Assembly (NCBI RefSeq): GCF_009674605.1
Contig: NZ_WKJO01000001.1
Location: 434,001 to 498,000 of the forward strand
Source of the DNA: Haloferax litoreum
GTDB taxonomy: Archaea > Halobacteriota > Halobacteria > Halobacteriales > Haloferacaceae
DNA length: 64,000 nt
Reading direction: 5' to 3'
Shown: positions 26,204-35,007 of the stretch, piece after piece
Numbering within the stretch: position 1 is the stretch's first letter
Layout of the letters: every line of letters begins with the position of its first letter
Notes under the pieces: model-generated
What the model was told of the DNA's origin: nothing
What the model saw: the letters and a program-made list of their open reading frames with translations, nothing else
The model's database searches: none
Translations under genes and position numbers: made by a program

Positions 26204-27205
26204 TCAGTGACCATCCTCGACTCCATCGACGGCTTGCGGGTCTAACCGCGACAGCACGTCGAGCGTCGCCGCCTCCACGTCGTCGAGGACGCCCATGTGG
26301 TCGGCGAGATAGAGCGCTCCGCCCATGCCAGCACCCTCTTTGGCCTCGCCGGCGGCGTACTGGTCGAGCGGGTGCGTCTCGAATCCGGGGTCGGTGACGA
26401 CGAGGTCAACGTCGAGTTCGTCGGCCGCCGCTTCGAGTTCGGGAACGTCGTCGGCGAGGTACGCCGTCGTCGCCAACGTCAGGTCGCCGACTGCGCCTGC
26501 GTGTCGGACGAGTGCCGACGCCGCGAGCAGTTGGGTGCCGCCGCCGAGTGTCACGTCGATATCGGCTTCGAGTGCACCGACGGTCAGACCGGCGGCGACG
26601 GGGAGGACGGGGTCGCCGAGGTATCGGGCGGCGAGTTCCGGTTTGTGGGCGGCGTCGCCGGGAGACAGACTGCTCGCGTCCAATGCTTCGGCGACCACAT
26701 CTTCTTTGAGACCCGTCGGGTTCTCCGGAAGCGACGACGACACGGGGAACGTCTCGCCGAGAGCGCGGAACACCGCGAGTGCGGTTGTCGTTCCGCCGGG
26801 GACCGTCTCACCGATGACGAGTTCGTCGTCGGGGAGTGCCGCCCCGACCTGTCGTGCGGCCTCGAATGCGCCCGGCGCGGTTGGGACCGGTTCAGCCTCG
26901 CGGATGTCGCGGCCGGGCCGTGCTCCGACGTCCATCGTCGGCGCGGCAGTCGCTTCGGAGAGGCCGGCGTCGACGACGAGTGTGTCGAATCCGGTGAGTT
27001 CGCGCACCGCGCGCGTGATTGCGGCGGGCGTCGGACACCCGGTCGGACTGACGGGAGTCACGGGCGACCGGACAGTCTGACCGTACTCGATAATCTCGGC
27101 GTCGGCGCTCGGCGTGTGGCCGACGAGCGACGGGTCGGCACCGGCGGCGCTGATGCCGGGAATCTCTGCGGTCCGAGTTGTTCCCGCGACGAGGACTACT
27201 CGCAT
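26204..27205 (-). CDS. cobT: Archaeal CobT-type nicotinate-nucleotide phosphoribosyltransferase, 333 aa
   Basis: It activates the lower-ligand base of the cobamide by making its alpha-ribotide. The archaeal (MJ1598-like) family is recognised by [16 protein letters not shown] at the start, [21 protein letters not shown] and [16 protein letters not shown]. The predicted general-base region lies near the C-terminus ([12 protein letters not shown]). The gene overlaps the start of the cobY reading by ten bases and is in the same operon. Confidence 0.85.
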   Translation of the reverse strand: MRVVLVAGTTRTAEIPGISAAGADPSLVGHTPSADAEIIEYGQTVRSPVTPVSPTGCPTPAAITRAVRELTGFDTLVVDAGLSEATAAPTMDVGARPGRDIREAEPVPTAPGAFEAARQVGAALPDDELVIGETVPGGTTTALAVFRALGETFPVSSSLPENPTGLKEDVVAEALDASSLSPGDAAHKPELAARYLGDPVLPVAAGLTVGALEADIDVTLGGGTQLLAASALVRHAGAVGDLTLATTAYLADDVPELEAAADELDVDLVVTDPGFETHPLDQYAAGEAKEGAGMGGALYLADHMGVLDDVEAATLDVLSRLDPQAVDGVEDGH

Positions 27206-27813
27206 CGGTCCTCCGCGAGCGCGATGTCTGTCGGTCGGTTCACGTTGAGTGCCAATCGGGTGTCGGTAGTGAGGTACACGGTCGAATCTGTGTCTTCGGT
27301 GTCTGCTGTGTCTGGTTCGGTATCTGTACGTTCTCGGGTGTCGGGGCCGACGACGCTCAGTCCAGTCGGACAGACTGCCTCGCCGCGGTAGTCGAAGACG
27401 AGCGATTCGTCGATGCTGCTGCCGAGGTCACGTTTGGCGTCCACCGGGACACACGCCGTGAGCGACCCGCCGTCGGCGGCCTCCACGACTGCATCGACGT
27501 GGGAGGGGAGCAACAGTGGGAGGTCGGCGACGACGGTCACGACCGGACGTGAGACGCGGCCGAGGGTGAATCCGAGGTCCGAGACGTATCCGTCACCGGG
27601 GGCGTCGATGCAGTCGACACCGAGTTCTTGCGCACGCGTGCGCGTCTCAGGCGTGTGCGGAGACGTGACCGCATAGACGGCCTCGACCTGCGACTGTTGG
27701 AGTGCCTCGACGACGTGGTCGAGCATGGGCCGGCCGCAAATCTCGACCAGCGGCTTTTCCACCGGCGCGTCGAGGCGAGTCCCGCGGCCACCGCACATCA
27801 CAAGAGCGTCCAC
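27196..27813 (-). CDS. cobY: Adenosylcobinamide-phosphate guanylyltransferase CobY, 205 aa
   Basis: The archaeal, non-orthologous replacement of bacterial CobU transfers GMP to adenosylcobinamide phosphate. The nucleotidyltransferase signature [20 protein letters not shown] is at the N-terminus, with a metal Asp in [10 protein letters not shown]. The GTG at 27813 is chosen because it places the signature at residue 6 and overlaps cobS in operon phase; longer readings only add Arg-rich nonsense. A Thr/Asp-rich insertion (about residues 165-185) is unusual. Confidence 0.85.
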   Translation of the reverse strand: MDALVMCGGRGTRLDAPVEKPLVEICGRPMLDHVVEALQQSQVEAVYAVTSPHTPETRTRAQELGVDCIDAPGDGYVSDLGFTLGRVSRPVVTVVADLPLLLPSHVDAVVEAADGGSLTACVPVDAKRDLGSSIDESLVFDYRGEAVCPTGLSVVGPDTRERTDTEPDTADTEDTDSTVYLTTDTRLALNVNRPTDIALAEDRCE

Positions 27814-28562
27814 GTCACCACCCCCACGTGAATCGCCGTCGCCCGCGCGAGTTCGTTCGTCGCGCCGAGGACGTCTCCCGAGACGCCGCCGAGTCGTTGC
27901 CGCCCCCACGAGCGAACGAGGAGGGCGACGACTGGGCCACAGACGAGTGCAGCGACGACGGCAGGACCGCCTGTGACTGGCGCAAGCGCGACCACAGGGA
28001 GACAGGAAACGACGACGGCGAGGAGTCCCGACGGGTCGTTCTCGCCGACGAGCGCCGACCCGAGGCCCTCGTGGGCCGGGTCACCGAGGCAGACGAGCGT
28101 CGCCATTCCAGCCTTCGCACCAACTTCGGCCGCGAGCGCAATCGCGACGCCGGCAGTGAGTGTCAGACGACCGCCAGCGCCCGCGAGACCGAACGCCCCG
28201 AGACCGAGGACGACGAGCGTGAGTCCAAGTGCGAGGAGGCCACCGACGCCCGTTTGAGAGTCTTTGAGGACCGAGAGTCGGCGCTCGGCGTCGCCGTGGA
28301 CGACGGCCGCATCACCGAGGTCAGCGAGGCCGTCGGCGTGGGTGACGCCCGTCACGAGGTAGATGGTGACGAGGTAGAGCGCCGCCGCGGTCGGAATCGG
28401 GAGGGGAAGGAGCAACGGGAGCGCTGCGAGGCCCCCGACCACGTAGCCGACGAGTGGAAACGCGGCGGGTGTCCGTCTGAAGGCGTCCCACTCGGACTCG
28501 CCACCGCCAACCGGGAGTCGGGTGAGGAACCCGAGGCCGCCGCGGACCGCGTTCAGAACCAC
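27798..28562 (-). CDS. cobS: Adenosylcobinamide-GDP ribazoletransferase CobS, 254 aa
   Basis: This membrane enzyme joins adenosylcobinamide-GDP with the alpha-ribazole (phosphate). The family landmarks are LGFLTRLPV at the start, VTGVTHADGLADLGDA with the catalytic Asp cluster, and KDSQTGVGG. About six membrane segments are visible. It overlaps both cobY and cbiB, which indicates tight co-expression of the nucleotide-loop steps. Confidence 0.9.
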   Translation of the reverse strand: MVLNAVRGGLGFLTRLPVGGGESEWDAFRRTPAAFPLVGYVVGGLAALPLLLPLPIPTAAALYLVTIYLVTGVTHADGLADLGDAAVVHGDAERRLSVLKDSQTGVGGLLALGLTLVVLGLGAFGLAGAGGRLTLTAGVAIALAAEVGAKAGMATLVCLGDPAHEGLGSALVGENDPSGLLAVVVSCLPVVALAPVTGGPAVVAALVCGPVVALLVRSWGRQRLGGVSGDVLGATNELARATAIHVGVVTWTLL

Positions 28563-29455
28563 GCGACCACCCCCGTGAGGGCGAAGGCGACGAGTCCGGC
28601 ACGGGAGACGAGACGGACGCCGCGTGCGGCCGTGTCGGCGTCAGGGAAGTCGGCCCCTGCGTCTAACAAGTAGTGGCCGGGTTTCTCCAGTCGCGTCCCG
28701 AGAAGCGCCGCCAGCGTCGCCATCGGCCACCCGGAGTTGGGTGACGCTGGCCGGCGGGCGAGCGACCGGATGCGAGAGGGTACGCCCGGTGACCCAGCGA
28801 CCACGGCCAGTAAGACGGCCGACGCGCGTGCCGGAAGCCACATCACTGCATCGTCGAGGCGCGCCGGAACGCGGCCGACCGGTTTGTGGTGATACCCGAG
28901 CATCGAGTCGAGCGTGTTGACGGCTTTGACCCACGCGGCCGCCCCCGCCGCGAGCGAGAGTGAGACCGGCGCGAGGAGTGCGAACACGAACAGCGGTGCG
29001 ACCAGTCCGTCCGCGAGGTTCTCGGCCGCGCTCTCGACAGCAGCGCTTCGAATTTCGCCCGCAGAGAGCGACGCCGAGTCGCGTCCGGCGAGGGCACGCA
29101 GTTCCGTCCGAGCCGTCTCGATATCGTCTGTCGTCGCCACGACGACTGTCTCTGTCGCGTCGAGCAACATCCGCAGACTCGTCGTCGAAAAGAGTGTGAG
29201 TGCGGCGACGCCGACTCCCGCCCACGGAGAGACGAGCGACGCGCCCCACGTCGTGGCAGCGACGACACCTCCCGCGGCGGCGGGCAAGAAGAGCGCGACG
29301 AGTGCACCGACCGCAACTGGGAGTGACCACTCGCGGTCGAACGGGGCGACGAGACGGCCGAAGAGGGCGACCGGGTGAATCTGTGCCGGTGGTTCGGCGA
29401 ACAACCGGTCGAGGGCCGCGGCGACGACGACGGCCACTGTCGCCGTCACGGGCAC
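28553..29455 (-). CDS. cbiB: Adenosylcobinamide-phosphate synthase CbiB, 300 aa
   Basis: CbiB is a membrane protein that condenses adenosylcobyric acid with aminopropanol phosphate from CobD. The start (LDRLFAEPPAQIHPVALFGRLV) and the blocks AAVESAAENLADGLVAPLF, VKAVNTLDSMLGY and RPASPNSGWPMA are diagnostic. It overlaps cobS by ten bases and the HAD gene by ten, all in one operon. Confidence 0.92.
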   Translation of the reverse strand: MPVTATVAVVVAAALDRLFAEPPAQIHPVALFGRLVAPFDREWSLPVAVGALVALFLPAAAGGVVAATTWGASLVSPWAGVGVAALTLFSTTSLRMLLDATETVVVATTDDIETARTELRALAGRDSASLSAGEIRSAAVESAAENLADGLVAPLFVFALLAPVSLSLAAGAAAWVKAVNTLDSMLGYHHKPVGRVPARLDDAVMWLPARASAVLLAVVAGSPGVPSRIRSLARRPASPNSGWPMATLAALLGTRLEKPGHYLLDAGADFPDADTAARGVRLVSRAGLVAFALTGVVAWF

Positions 29456-30081
29456 GGGTCCCTCCCAGACCGGAATCGCGCTGCGAGCGAATCGAGCGTG
29501 GTCGTTCGTACGTCCACGAATCGCCCGCCGACGCTCTCGACACCGCCGTCGGTGTCCGAGTCGTCGCCGACGTGAACCAACTCTGCGGGGTCCACGTCGA
29601 GGGCGCGCGCGACTGCTTCGAAGGCTTGCGGGTGTGGTTTTCGCCAGCCACAGGCCACGCTGGTCGTGATGGCGTCGAATCCATGGCGGTCGAGGTCCGA
29701 CCGGATGAGCGTCCGTGCGACGAGTTCCGGAACCGAGCAGTTCGACAGGAGGCCGACAGGACCGGTATTACGGGCGGCCTCGACTGCCTCGACGGCACCG
29801 GGTCGCGTCGTCACCTCGGGGTCGAACGCAGTGATGACTGCCCGCCGAGCGGCGTTGTCTGGCGACTCGACGCCGCGTGACCGAAGTGCCGCCGAGACGT
29901 GCGCCGGGAGCGGAACTTCTGCCCCCTCGGGGGCGTCGATGTGAACCTCGCGGTAGGCGTCGTCCCAATCCGTGGGGACATCGACACCGTACGTGCGAAG
30001 TGCATCCGCGACTGCGGTTCCGGGGTCGGCGGGGTACTCGGCGTCGACGAGCGTGCCGAAGAGGTCGAACGTGACTGCCAC
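29446..30081 (-). CDS. HAD-superfamily hydrolase, first gene of the cobamide operon, 211 aa
   Basis: It has HAD motif I (VTFDLFGTLVD), motif II (GLLSNCS), the motif III Lys (CGWRKPHPQAF) and motif IV (HVGDDSDTDGG). Motif I carries Phe instead of a second Asp, as in the dehalogenase-like and some phosphatase branches. Its overlap with cbiB suggests a task in the same pathway. A plausible one is removal of phosphate from an alpha-ribazole or adenosylcobalamin intermediate, a step for which no other gene is visible in this cluster. That role is inference. Confidence 0.8.
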   Translation of the reverse strand: MAVTFDLFGTLVDAEYPADPGTAVADALRTYGVDVPTDWDDAYREVHIDAPEGAEVPLPAHVSAALRSRGVESPDNAARRAVITAFDPEVTTRPGAVEAVEAARNTGPVGLLSNCSVPELVARTLIRSDLDRHGFDAITTSVACGWRKPHPQAFEAVARALDVDPAELVHVGDDSDTDGGVESVGGRFVDVRTTTLDSLAARFRSGRDPCP

Positions 30082-30139
30082 TACGATTGCATTGGTGAAA
30101 CTCTACTTGAATTTGGCGAAGCGCGAGGCGGACGACGGT

Positions 30140-31342
30140 TCAAACGGGAATCGTGTTCGACTCGATATCGCGGGGGAAGTAGGTGAGCGTCTCCGTTCCG
30201 GACTCGGTGACGAGGACCGTGTCGGAGTGTCGATAACCGGCCGTCTCGGTGTAGAGGCCGGGTTCGATGGTGTAGACTTGACCGGGAGCGATGTCGGCGT
30301 CCGATTCGGTGTGGTCGGTGACCGGGTCGGTGCAGTGGTCGGCCCACCCTCGGTCGATGTACGGCGGTTCGTGCGCGCCGAGGCCGATGTTGTGGCCGAC
30401 GTGGTGTCGCGCGAGGTCCGTCACACCCTGTTCTTCGAAATACTCCCAGACGGCGTAGTCGACGTAATCGACTGGCACGTCGGGGCCGAGTGCGTCGATA
30501 GCGATTTCCTGTGCTTCCAGCATGAGGTCGAAGTAATACTCGTCGTCGTCGGTGGGGTCGCCGAGGAACATCGTTCGCTCCAGTTCGGAGTGGTATCCAT
30601 CGACGTTCGCCGTCGCACCCGTGATGATGACGTCTCCCTCAGACAGTCGCTCGTTGGGAGTAAACCCGTGTGGACGGGCCGTCTGTGCACCAGAGATGTA
30701 CCCAGCGTGAACCGGGCCGACGCCGCGTGTCCGAACCGCGTATCTCTCGCCGAGTGTGTCGAGCATGGCACGCGACGCGTCCATAGACGCGCGCTGTGAG
30801 ACGGTAATCGGGTGGGCACCGACCGCGGTGTAGTCGACGAGGTACTGGTGGCCGAGGTTCGCCCACCGCACTGACTCACGGATGCACACGAGTTCGGCGT
30901 CGGTCTTCTCCCAGCGCATCCGGTCGGCCCACGACTGCTCGACGACGTCGACCGAGGCCGAAAGCAGGGGTCCACAGTATCCCATCGTCTCCGGTGCGCC
31001 GTCCATGTCGGCGGCGACGCACGTCACGTCGAGTTCTCGGAGCGTCTCGACGATAGTCCCTATCGGGTCACCGTGGGGATAATCGAAGTACGAACGGACC
31101 CGGTCGATTCTGTCTATCTCACTCGCACGTTCGAATTCGAGGCGCGGGACGACGAGTTCCACCCGACCGTCGGTGACGACGAGTGCGACGGGACGTTCGG
31201 TCTGGACGTGGTTGAACCCCGAGAGGTACTCGATGTTCGTCGCATCGAACCAGAGTGCTGCGTCGGCAGTCGTGTCCGCGAGACTCCCGCGGATAGCGTC
31301 GAGGCGTGCGGCGAACTCGTTCGTGGGAAGACGCGAAGACAT
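30140..31342 (-). CDS. M24 (pita-bread) fold protein, Xaa-Pro peptidase-like, metal ligands altered, 400 aa
   Basis: The N-terminal creatinase-like domain (about 1-140) and the C-terminal pita-bread domain (about 150-400) are both present. The conserved histidine (HHVGHNIGLGAHEPPYI) and one Glu (VYTIEPGLYTE) remain. The positions of the two metal Asp residues read ITGATANV and YHSELERT, and the final metal Glu reads RHSDTVLV. So three of the five usual ligands seem changed, as in metal-free creatinase. The ATG at 31342 gives a normal N-terminus; an extended frame further upstream is not supported. The substrate is unknown. Confidence 0.82.
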   Translation of the reverse strand: MSSRLPTNEFAARLDAIRGSLADTTADAALWFDATNIEYLSGFNHVQTERPVALVVTDGRVELVVPRLEFERASEIDRIDRVRSYFDYPHGDPIGTIVETLRELDVTCVAADMDGAPETMGYCGPLLSASVDVVEQSWADRMRWEKTDAELVCIRESVRWANLGHQYLVDYTAVGAHPITVSQRASMDASRAMLDTLGERYAVRTRGVGPVHAGYISGAQTARPHGFTPNERLSEGDVIITGATANVDGYHSELERTMFLGDPTDDDEYYFDLMLEAQEIAIDALGPDVPVDYVDYAVWEYFEEQGVTDLARHHVGHNIGLGAHEPPYIDRGWADHCTDPVTDHTESDADIAPGQVYTIEPGLYTETAGYRHSDTVLVTESGTETLTYFPRDIESNTIPV

Positions 31343-31499
31343 AACATAATTATCACTTTGTATGCGGATAAGTAGCATGCTTGCGATGCAAACAATCACG
31401 GACGACATAACGTCAAAACCGGTGGTGGCCGCGAGGGCTATGCGCGAACAGTACCCGACTACCCCGGATATAGATGCCCGTGGGCCTTCGACTCGTCCG

Positions 31500-31979
31500 A
31501 TGAGTCTGCTGGGAACCGAAGCCCCCGACTTCACGCTCGAACGCACCGCCGGCGACGAAGTAACCCTCTCCGAGACGCTGGAGAGTGGTCCGACTGTCGT
31601 CCTCGTCAACCGCGGTCACTGGTGTTCGTTCTGTGCCGAACAACTCCAGACCTTCGACGAAGTCGCCTACGACCTCTGGTTCAACGACGGCGTCGACGTG
31701 TTGCCCGTCGTGACGAGCGAACTGGGCGACCTGACCGAGATGCGCGACCGGTTCGACTTCGACTTCCAACTCGCGGCCGACCCAGATGGGTCGGTCGCAG
31801 ACGAGTATAGCGGAACCGAAGAGACGAGTCACGGCGTGACCGGTATCGCCGGCACGTACGTCGTCGACGAAGACGGTATCGTTCAGTACGAACAGGTTGC
31901 CGACCACCCCGCCGACCGCACCTACGGCAACTGGGTTCGCTACTTCATCCGCAACGACTACGAAGACATCTTCGCGTAA
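31500..31979 (+). CDS. Peroxiredoxin-like (AhpC/TSA) redoxin, 159 aa
   Basis: A thioredoxin-fold protein with LGTEAPDFTLERTAGDEVTLS at the start and the active site RGHWCSFCAEQLQTF, a Cys-x-x-Cys as in thioredoxin-like reductants rather than the single Cys of many peroxiredoxins. It ends with a domain typical of the family (GIAGTYVVDEDGIVQYEQVADHPADR). The ATG at 31500 starts directly before the conserved region. An in-frame ATG at 31440 is possible, but the added residues are of low quality. Confidence 0.8.
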   Translation: MSLLGTEAPDFTLERTAGDEVTLSETLESGPTVVLVNRGHWCSFCAEQLQTFDEVAYDLWFNDGVDVLPVVTSELGDLTEMRDRFDFDFQLAADPDGSVADEYSGTEETSHGVTGIAGTYVVDEDGIVQYEQVADHPADRTYGNWVRYFIRNDYEDIFA

Positions 31980-32141
31980 CCGACCCGACTTCACTCCCAT
32001 CCGTACGCTCCCCCCGTCGCCCCGACACTGAGCCGGGTCGTGTCGTGTCGTGTCGCGTCGCTGCGACGCTCAGTTCGTCTCTCGCGGAATCCTGTCGTTC
32101 GGCACGAGAGAACACTTATCACACTCGTTTACCGATGAGCG

Positions 32142-32744
32142 ATGATGGATATCGACCCCGAGAACGCCGTCGACGACATGTACCGCCTGCTGACGAGTCT
32201 GATTATCCCGCGACCGATAGGGTGGGTCTCCACGCGGAGCGCCGACGGCGTCGACAACCTCGCCCCGTTCAGTTTCTACATGGGCGTCATCGAGGCAGAA
32301 CCACCGGTCGTGATGTTCTCGGCCGAGAACCGGGCGGATGGAACGCTGAAGGACTCGGCGCAGAACGCCGTCGAGACGGGTGCATTCGGCCTCAACCTCG
32401 TCACTGCAGACCTCGTCGAACAGATGGACCGGACGAGCGAGTCCGTCGAACCGGGCACCGACGAGTTCGACGTCGTCGGACTCGAACGGCGCGAAGCCAC
32501 CACCGTCGACGTTCCACTCGTCGCCGCGGCGAAAGCGACGATAGAGTGCACACTCCACGACACGATGGACATCGGCGACCACACCGTGGTCTTCGGACAC
32601 ATCGAACGAATCCACGTCGACGACTCACTGTTGACAGATGGGAAAATCGACGTGACGAAGATAGACGCAGTCGGTCGGTTGACCGGGTCGTACTACGCGA
32701 ACCTCGAACCGTTCCAGGTCGACCGTCCGTGGAAAGAGACGTAG
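32142..32744 (+). CDS. Flavin reductase-like FMN-binding protein, 200 aa
   Basis: Flavoredoxin/HpaC-like split-barrel fold: YRLLTSLIIPRPIGWVSTRSADGVDNLAPFS at the start is the flavin-binding core. It is followed by ENRADGTLKDSAQNAVETGAFGLNLV and the late GRLTGSYYANLEPF. Such proteins reduce FMN with NAD(P)H or transfer electrons. It is followed closely by a convergent aldo/keto reductase. The start is the first of two consecutive ATG codons at 32142. Confidence 0.85.
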   Translation: MMDIDPENAVDDMYRLLTSLIIPRPIGWVSTRSADGVDNLAPFSFYMGVIEAEPPVVMFSAENRADGTLKDSAQNAVETGAFGLNLVTADLVEQMDRTSESVEPGTDEFDVVGLERREATTVDVPLVAAAKATIECTLHDTMDIGDHTVVFGHIERIHVDDSLLTDGKIDVTKIDAVGRLTGSYYANLEPFQVDRPWKET

Positions 32745-32759
32745 CGTTCGGTCAGCGAT

Positions 32760-33743
32760 TCACCAGCGATGGTGGACGTGCTCGCGTGCGTACGTATCGT
32801 ATACCTCCTCGACGTGGTGGAACTGCTCGGCCGACAGCGGTGGCAGCGACGCGGCAGCGACGTTGTCACGGATGTGCGACGGTGTCTTGGACCCGGGGAT
32901 GACGGTGCTCACGGCGTCGAACGAGAGAATCCAGCGGAGTGTGAACTGGGTGAGTGAGACGCCGTCTGGAACGACGGATTCGAGTGATTCTGCTGCGGCG
33001 AGGCCGTCTTCGAAGGGGATACCCGCGAACGTCTCGCCCACGTCGAACGCCTCGCCGTGGCGGTTGTAGTTGCGGTGGTCGTCCTCGGGGAATTCGGTCT
33101 CTTCTGAGAGCGCACCGGTGAGGAGACCAGAGGCGAGTGGAACACGCACGATGACGCCGACGTTTCGGCGCTGGGCCTCGCGGAAGAACAGTTCGGCAGG
33201 TCGCTGACGGAGCGGGTTGAAGATTATCTGAACCGTCTCGACGCCGTCGTATTCGATGGCCTTGAGCGCGTCTTCGACCTTCTCGACGCTCACGCCGTAG
33301 TGGTCTATCTTCCCGGCGTCTTTCAGGGCGTCGAGGGCGTCGAACACTTCGGGACGATAGTAGACGTCACGCGGCGGGCAGTGCAGTTGGACCAGGTCGA
33401 GCGAGTCGACGCCGAGGTTCTCACGACTCCGGTCGACGAACTGTTCGAGGTTCTCGTGGGTGTAGCGGTCCGCCTCGTGTGGGTCGAGTCGCCGCCCCGC
33501 CTTCGTCGCGACGACGACGTCGTCGTCGCGTTCCTTCAGGACCGACTTGATTCGTCGCTCACTATCACCATCACCGTACACGTCTGCCGTGTCGAGAAAC
33601 GTGATTCCGGCGTCCAGTGCGGCGTGGACCGCGTCGGTGGCGTCCTCGTCAGAGACGGCACCCCAGTCGCCCCCGAGTTGCCACGTTCCGAGACCGATTT
33701 CCGAGACGTCGAATCCTGTCGTACCGAGTGGTCTGGAATCCAT
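32760..33743 (-). CDS. Aldo/keto reductase, 327 aa
   Basis: A TIM-barrel NADPH oxidoreductase with the catalytic tetrad in the usual places: Asp and Tyr in FLDTADVYGDGDSER, Lys in VVATKAG, and His in VQLHCPPRD. The cofactor site near the end reads STVIPGSKTPSHIRDNV. The length is normal for the family (about 320). The substrate is not predictable. It is convergent with the flavin reductase with 15 bases between stops. Confidence 0.87.
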   Translation of the reverse strand: MDSRPLGTTGFDVSEIGLGTWQLGGDWGAVSDEDATDAVHAALDAGITFLDTADVYGDGDSERRIKSVLKERDDDVVVATKAGRRLDPHEADRYTHENLEQFVDRSRENLGVDSLDLVQLHCPPRDVYYRPEVFDALDALKDAGKIDHYGVSVEKVEDALKAIEYDGVETVQIIFNPLRQRPAELFFREAQRRNVGVIVRVPLASGLLTGALSEETEFPEDDHRNYNRHGEAFDVGETFAGIPFEDGLAAAESLESVVPDGVSLTQFTLRWILSFDAVSTVIPGSKTPSHIRDNVAAASLPPLSAEQFHHVEEVYDTYAREHVHHRW

Positions 33744-33827
33744 GTACGGTGGTACAGAGAGACGACCAGTAAATCACGGGGTCGCGGAAGGTGTGTACGT
33801 GACGACACGGTTGGGCCGCGAGAGGAA

Positions 33828-33867
33828 TCACTGCTCACGTCGGTCGCACGAGAAGTCCCTCTCCCCG
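33828..33867. repeat. Degenerate direct repeat, copy 1, upstream of tRNA-Tyr
   Basis: Forty bases beginning TCACTGCTCACGT and ending CTCTCCCCG recur with about 85 percent identity at 33981-34021, where the repeat runs into the 3' end of the tRNA-Tyr gene. The stretch between (33868-33980) holds GCTC-rich simple sequence, a common intergenic type in haloarchaea, and a second GATTTGAAC fragment like the tRNA T-arm. No gene is supported from 33744 to 34008. Duplicated tRNA ends are typical traces of past site-specific integration. Confidence 0.45.
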
Positions 33868-33980
33868 TACTCGTGAGTGAAACGAGCGAGTGCTCGTGGC
33901 GAGCATGGCGAGCCACGGTGATTTGAACTCACTCGCTCACTGCGTTCGCTCGCTGCTCAAATCGGGTCGAGGGGGACGTT

Positions 33981-34021
33981 TCACTGCTCACGTTGTTCGC
34001 AGGAAAAGTCCGCTCTCCCCG
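33981..34021. repeat. Degenerate direct repeat, copy 2, overlapping the tRNA-Tyr 3' end
   Basis: The partner of the copy at 33828. The last 13 bases are part of the acceptor and T-arm of the tRNA gene on the minus strand. Comparison of the copies shows a one-base gap and a few substitutions. Confidence 0.45.
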
Positions 34022-34082
34022 ATTTGAACGGGGGACAAGCCGATCTACAGTCGGCTGCTCTGCCAGGCTGAGCTAAGAGCGG
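34009..34082 (-). tRNA. tRNA-Tyr (anticodon GUA)
   Basis: 74 bases on the minus strand. The acceptor stem CCGCTCT pairs with AGAGCGG and A is the discriminator base. The D arm (TAGCTCAGCCTGGCAGAGCA), the anticodon stem-loop with CTGTAGA (anticodon GTA) and the T arm (CCCCGTTCAAATCGGGG) are all normal. No intron and no encoded CCA are seen. GUA reads both tyrosine codons. Confidence 0.95.
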
Positions 34083-34196
34083 TCACTGATTTCTATCCGG
34101 TGGACGGTTTTAACGATTATCATTCGCCCGCCGCGCGTGTGCTGTCTGTCAGACGGAGGCGAACATTAATATGCCAACAACATGATTCCCGGATAG

Positions 34197-34805
34197 ATGA
34201 CGAAAATCACGTTCCGCGCCGACGATGCACTCGTCGAGCGTCTGGACGGCCTCGACACGTCGAAGAGCGAGGCCATGCGCGAGGCACTCCGTGAGTACCT
34301 CGACCAAGTGGAACGTGAGAACGAGTCTGCGGCCCACTCGGACACCGAAACGAAACACCCCGACGATGAAAGCGAACTCGATGCAGCGCTGGCGACGCGA
34401 GTCGAACGCCTCGTCGAAGCACAGTTGTCCGACCGTCTCCCAGAACTCGTCGAGGAGACGCTGGCTACCCAAACAGACGAACACACCCGGTCCGACGTAA
34501 ACGTCAACATCAACGTCGACGGGGCGAGTCCCGATTCGTCCGTAAACGCGGAGTACGGGCGGGAATCGACGCCGAATGGGGAACGTAAGACACCGAGTCA
34601 AATTGAAGAGGCAGAACCGTACGAGGCGGAATCAGCGTGCGGCCAGTGCGGCGAATCGGTGGACTCCTCACACGTATACTGCCCGAACTGCGGAGAGAAG
34701 ACCTCCCAACGAGTCTTCTGTGAGTGCGGTGACGAACTCCGCTCTGACTGGGCGTTTTGCCCAGATTGTGGCCGTCGGACACCTGCCGCCGACGTCCTCG
34801 AGTAG
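34197..34805 (+). CDS. cdrL: CdrL-type ribbon-helix-helix regulator with C-terminal zinc ribbons, 202 aa
   Basis: The N-terminal 45 residues are a ribbon-helix-helix DNA-binding fold (ITFRADDALVERLDGLDTSKSEAMREAL). A charged helical middle follows, then two zinc-ribbon units with paired cysteines (CGQCGE, CPNCGEK, CECGDE, CPDCGR) at about 148-193. It precedes cdrS and ftsZ2, where haloarchaea encode the long cell-division regulator CdrL. The likely targets are the repeated GTCTTAC sites just downstream, including its own operon neighbours. The symbol is given by location and architecture. Confidence 0.82.
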   Translation: MTKITFRADDALVERLDGLDTSKSEAMREALREYLDQVERENESAAHSDTETKHPDDESELDAALATRVERLVEAQLSDRLPELVEETLATQTDEHTRSDVNVNINVDGASPDSSVNAEYGRESTPNGERKTPSQIEEAEPYEAESACGQCGESVDSSHVYCPNCGEKTSQRVFCECGDELRSDWAFCPDCGRRTPAADVLE

Positions 34806-34849
34806 CATAACCACCGATTAATCGCCCGTATACGGGTGATTCAGCCCTC

Positions 34850-35007
34850 GTCTTACAATCGCCGTTACATTTATATCCTATCGCTTTGTGGTGACTATCG
34901 CGTAAGACGGTTGTCTTACAGCCACCCAACGGCGGCCCGTAACTCGGCGCAGTCCGTTGGTTTTGGGCCGTAAGACATTCGCACACAGGTGCGGCGCGCC
35001 GTCTTAC
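34850..35007 (+). promoter_or_regulatory. cdrS-ftsZ2 control region with five GTCTTAC/GTAAGAC sites
   Basis: Exact seven-base sites lie at 34850-34856 (GTCTTAC), 34902-34908 (GTAAGAC), 34913-34919 (GTCTTAC), 34970-34976 (GTAAGAC) and 35001-35007 (GTCTTAC). The second and third form a perfect palindrome GTAAGAC-GGTT-GTCTTAC. A TATA-like TTTATATCC near 34870-34878 places the palindrome at the probable transcription start, where a bound regulator would block or tune transcription. Ribbon-helix-helix proteins bind short palindromic half-sites as dimers, so CdrL or CdrS is the natural candidate. Confidence 0.75.

Noticed and set aside
33880-33970. CGCTCACTGCGTTCGCTC-type simple sequence near tRNA-Tyr, considered as part of a CRISPR or mobile element
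   Set aside because: It has no regular unit or spacers. Such GCTC-rich strings are common in haloarchaeal gaps.
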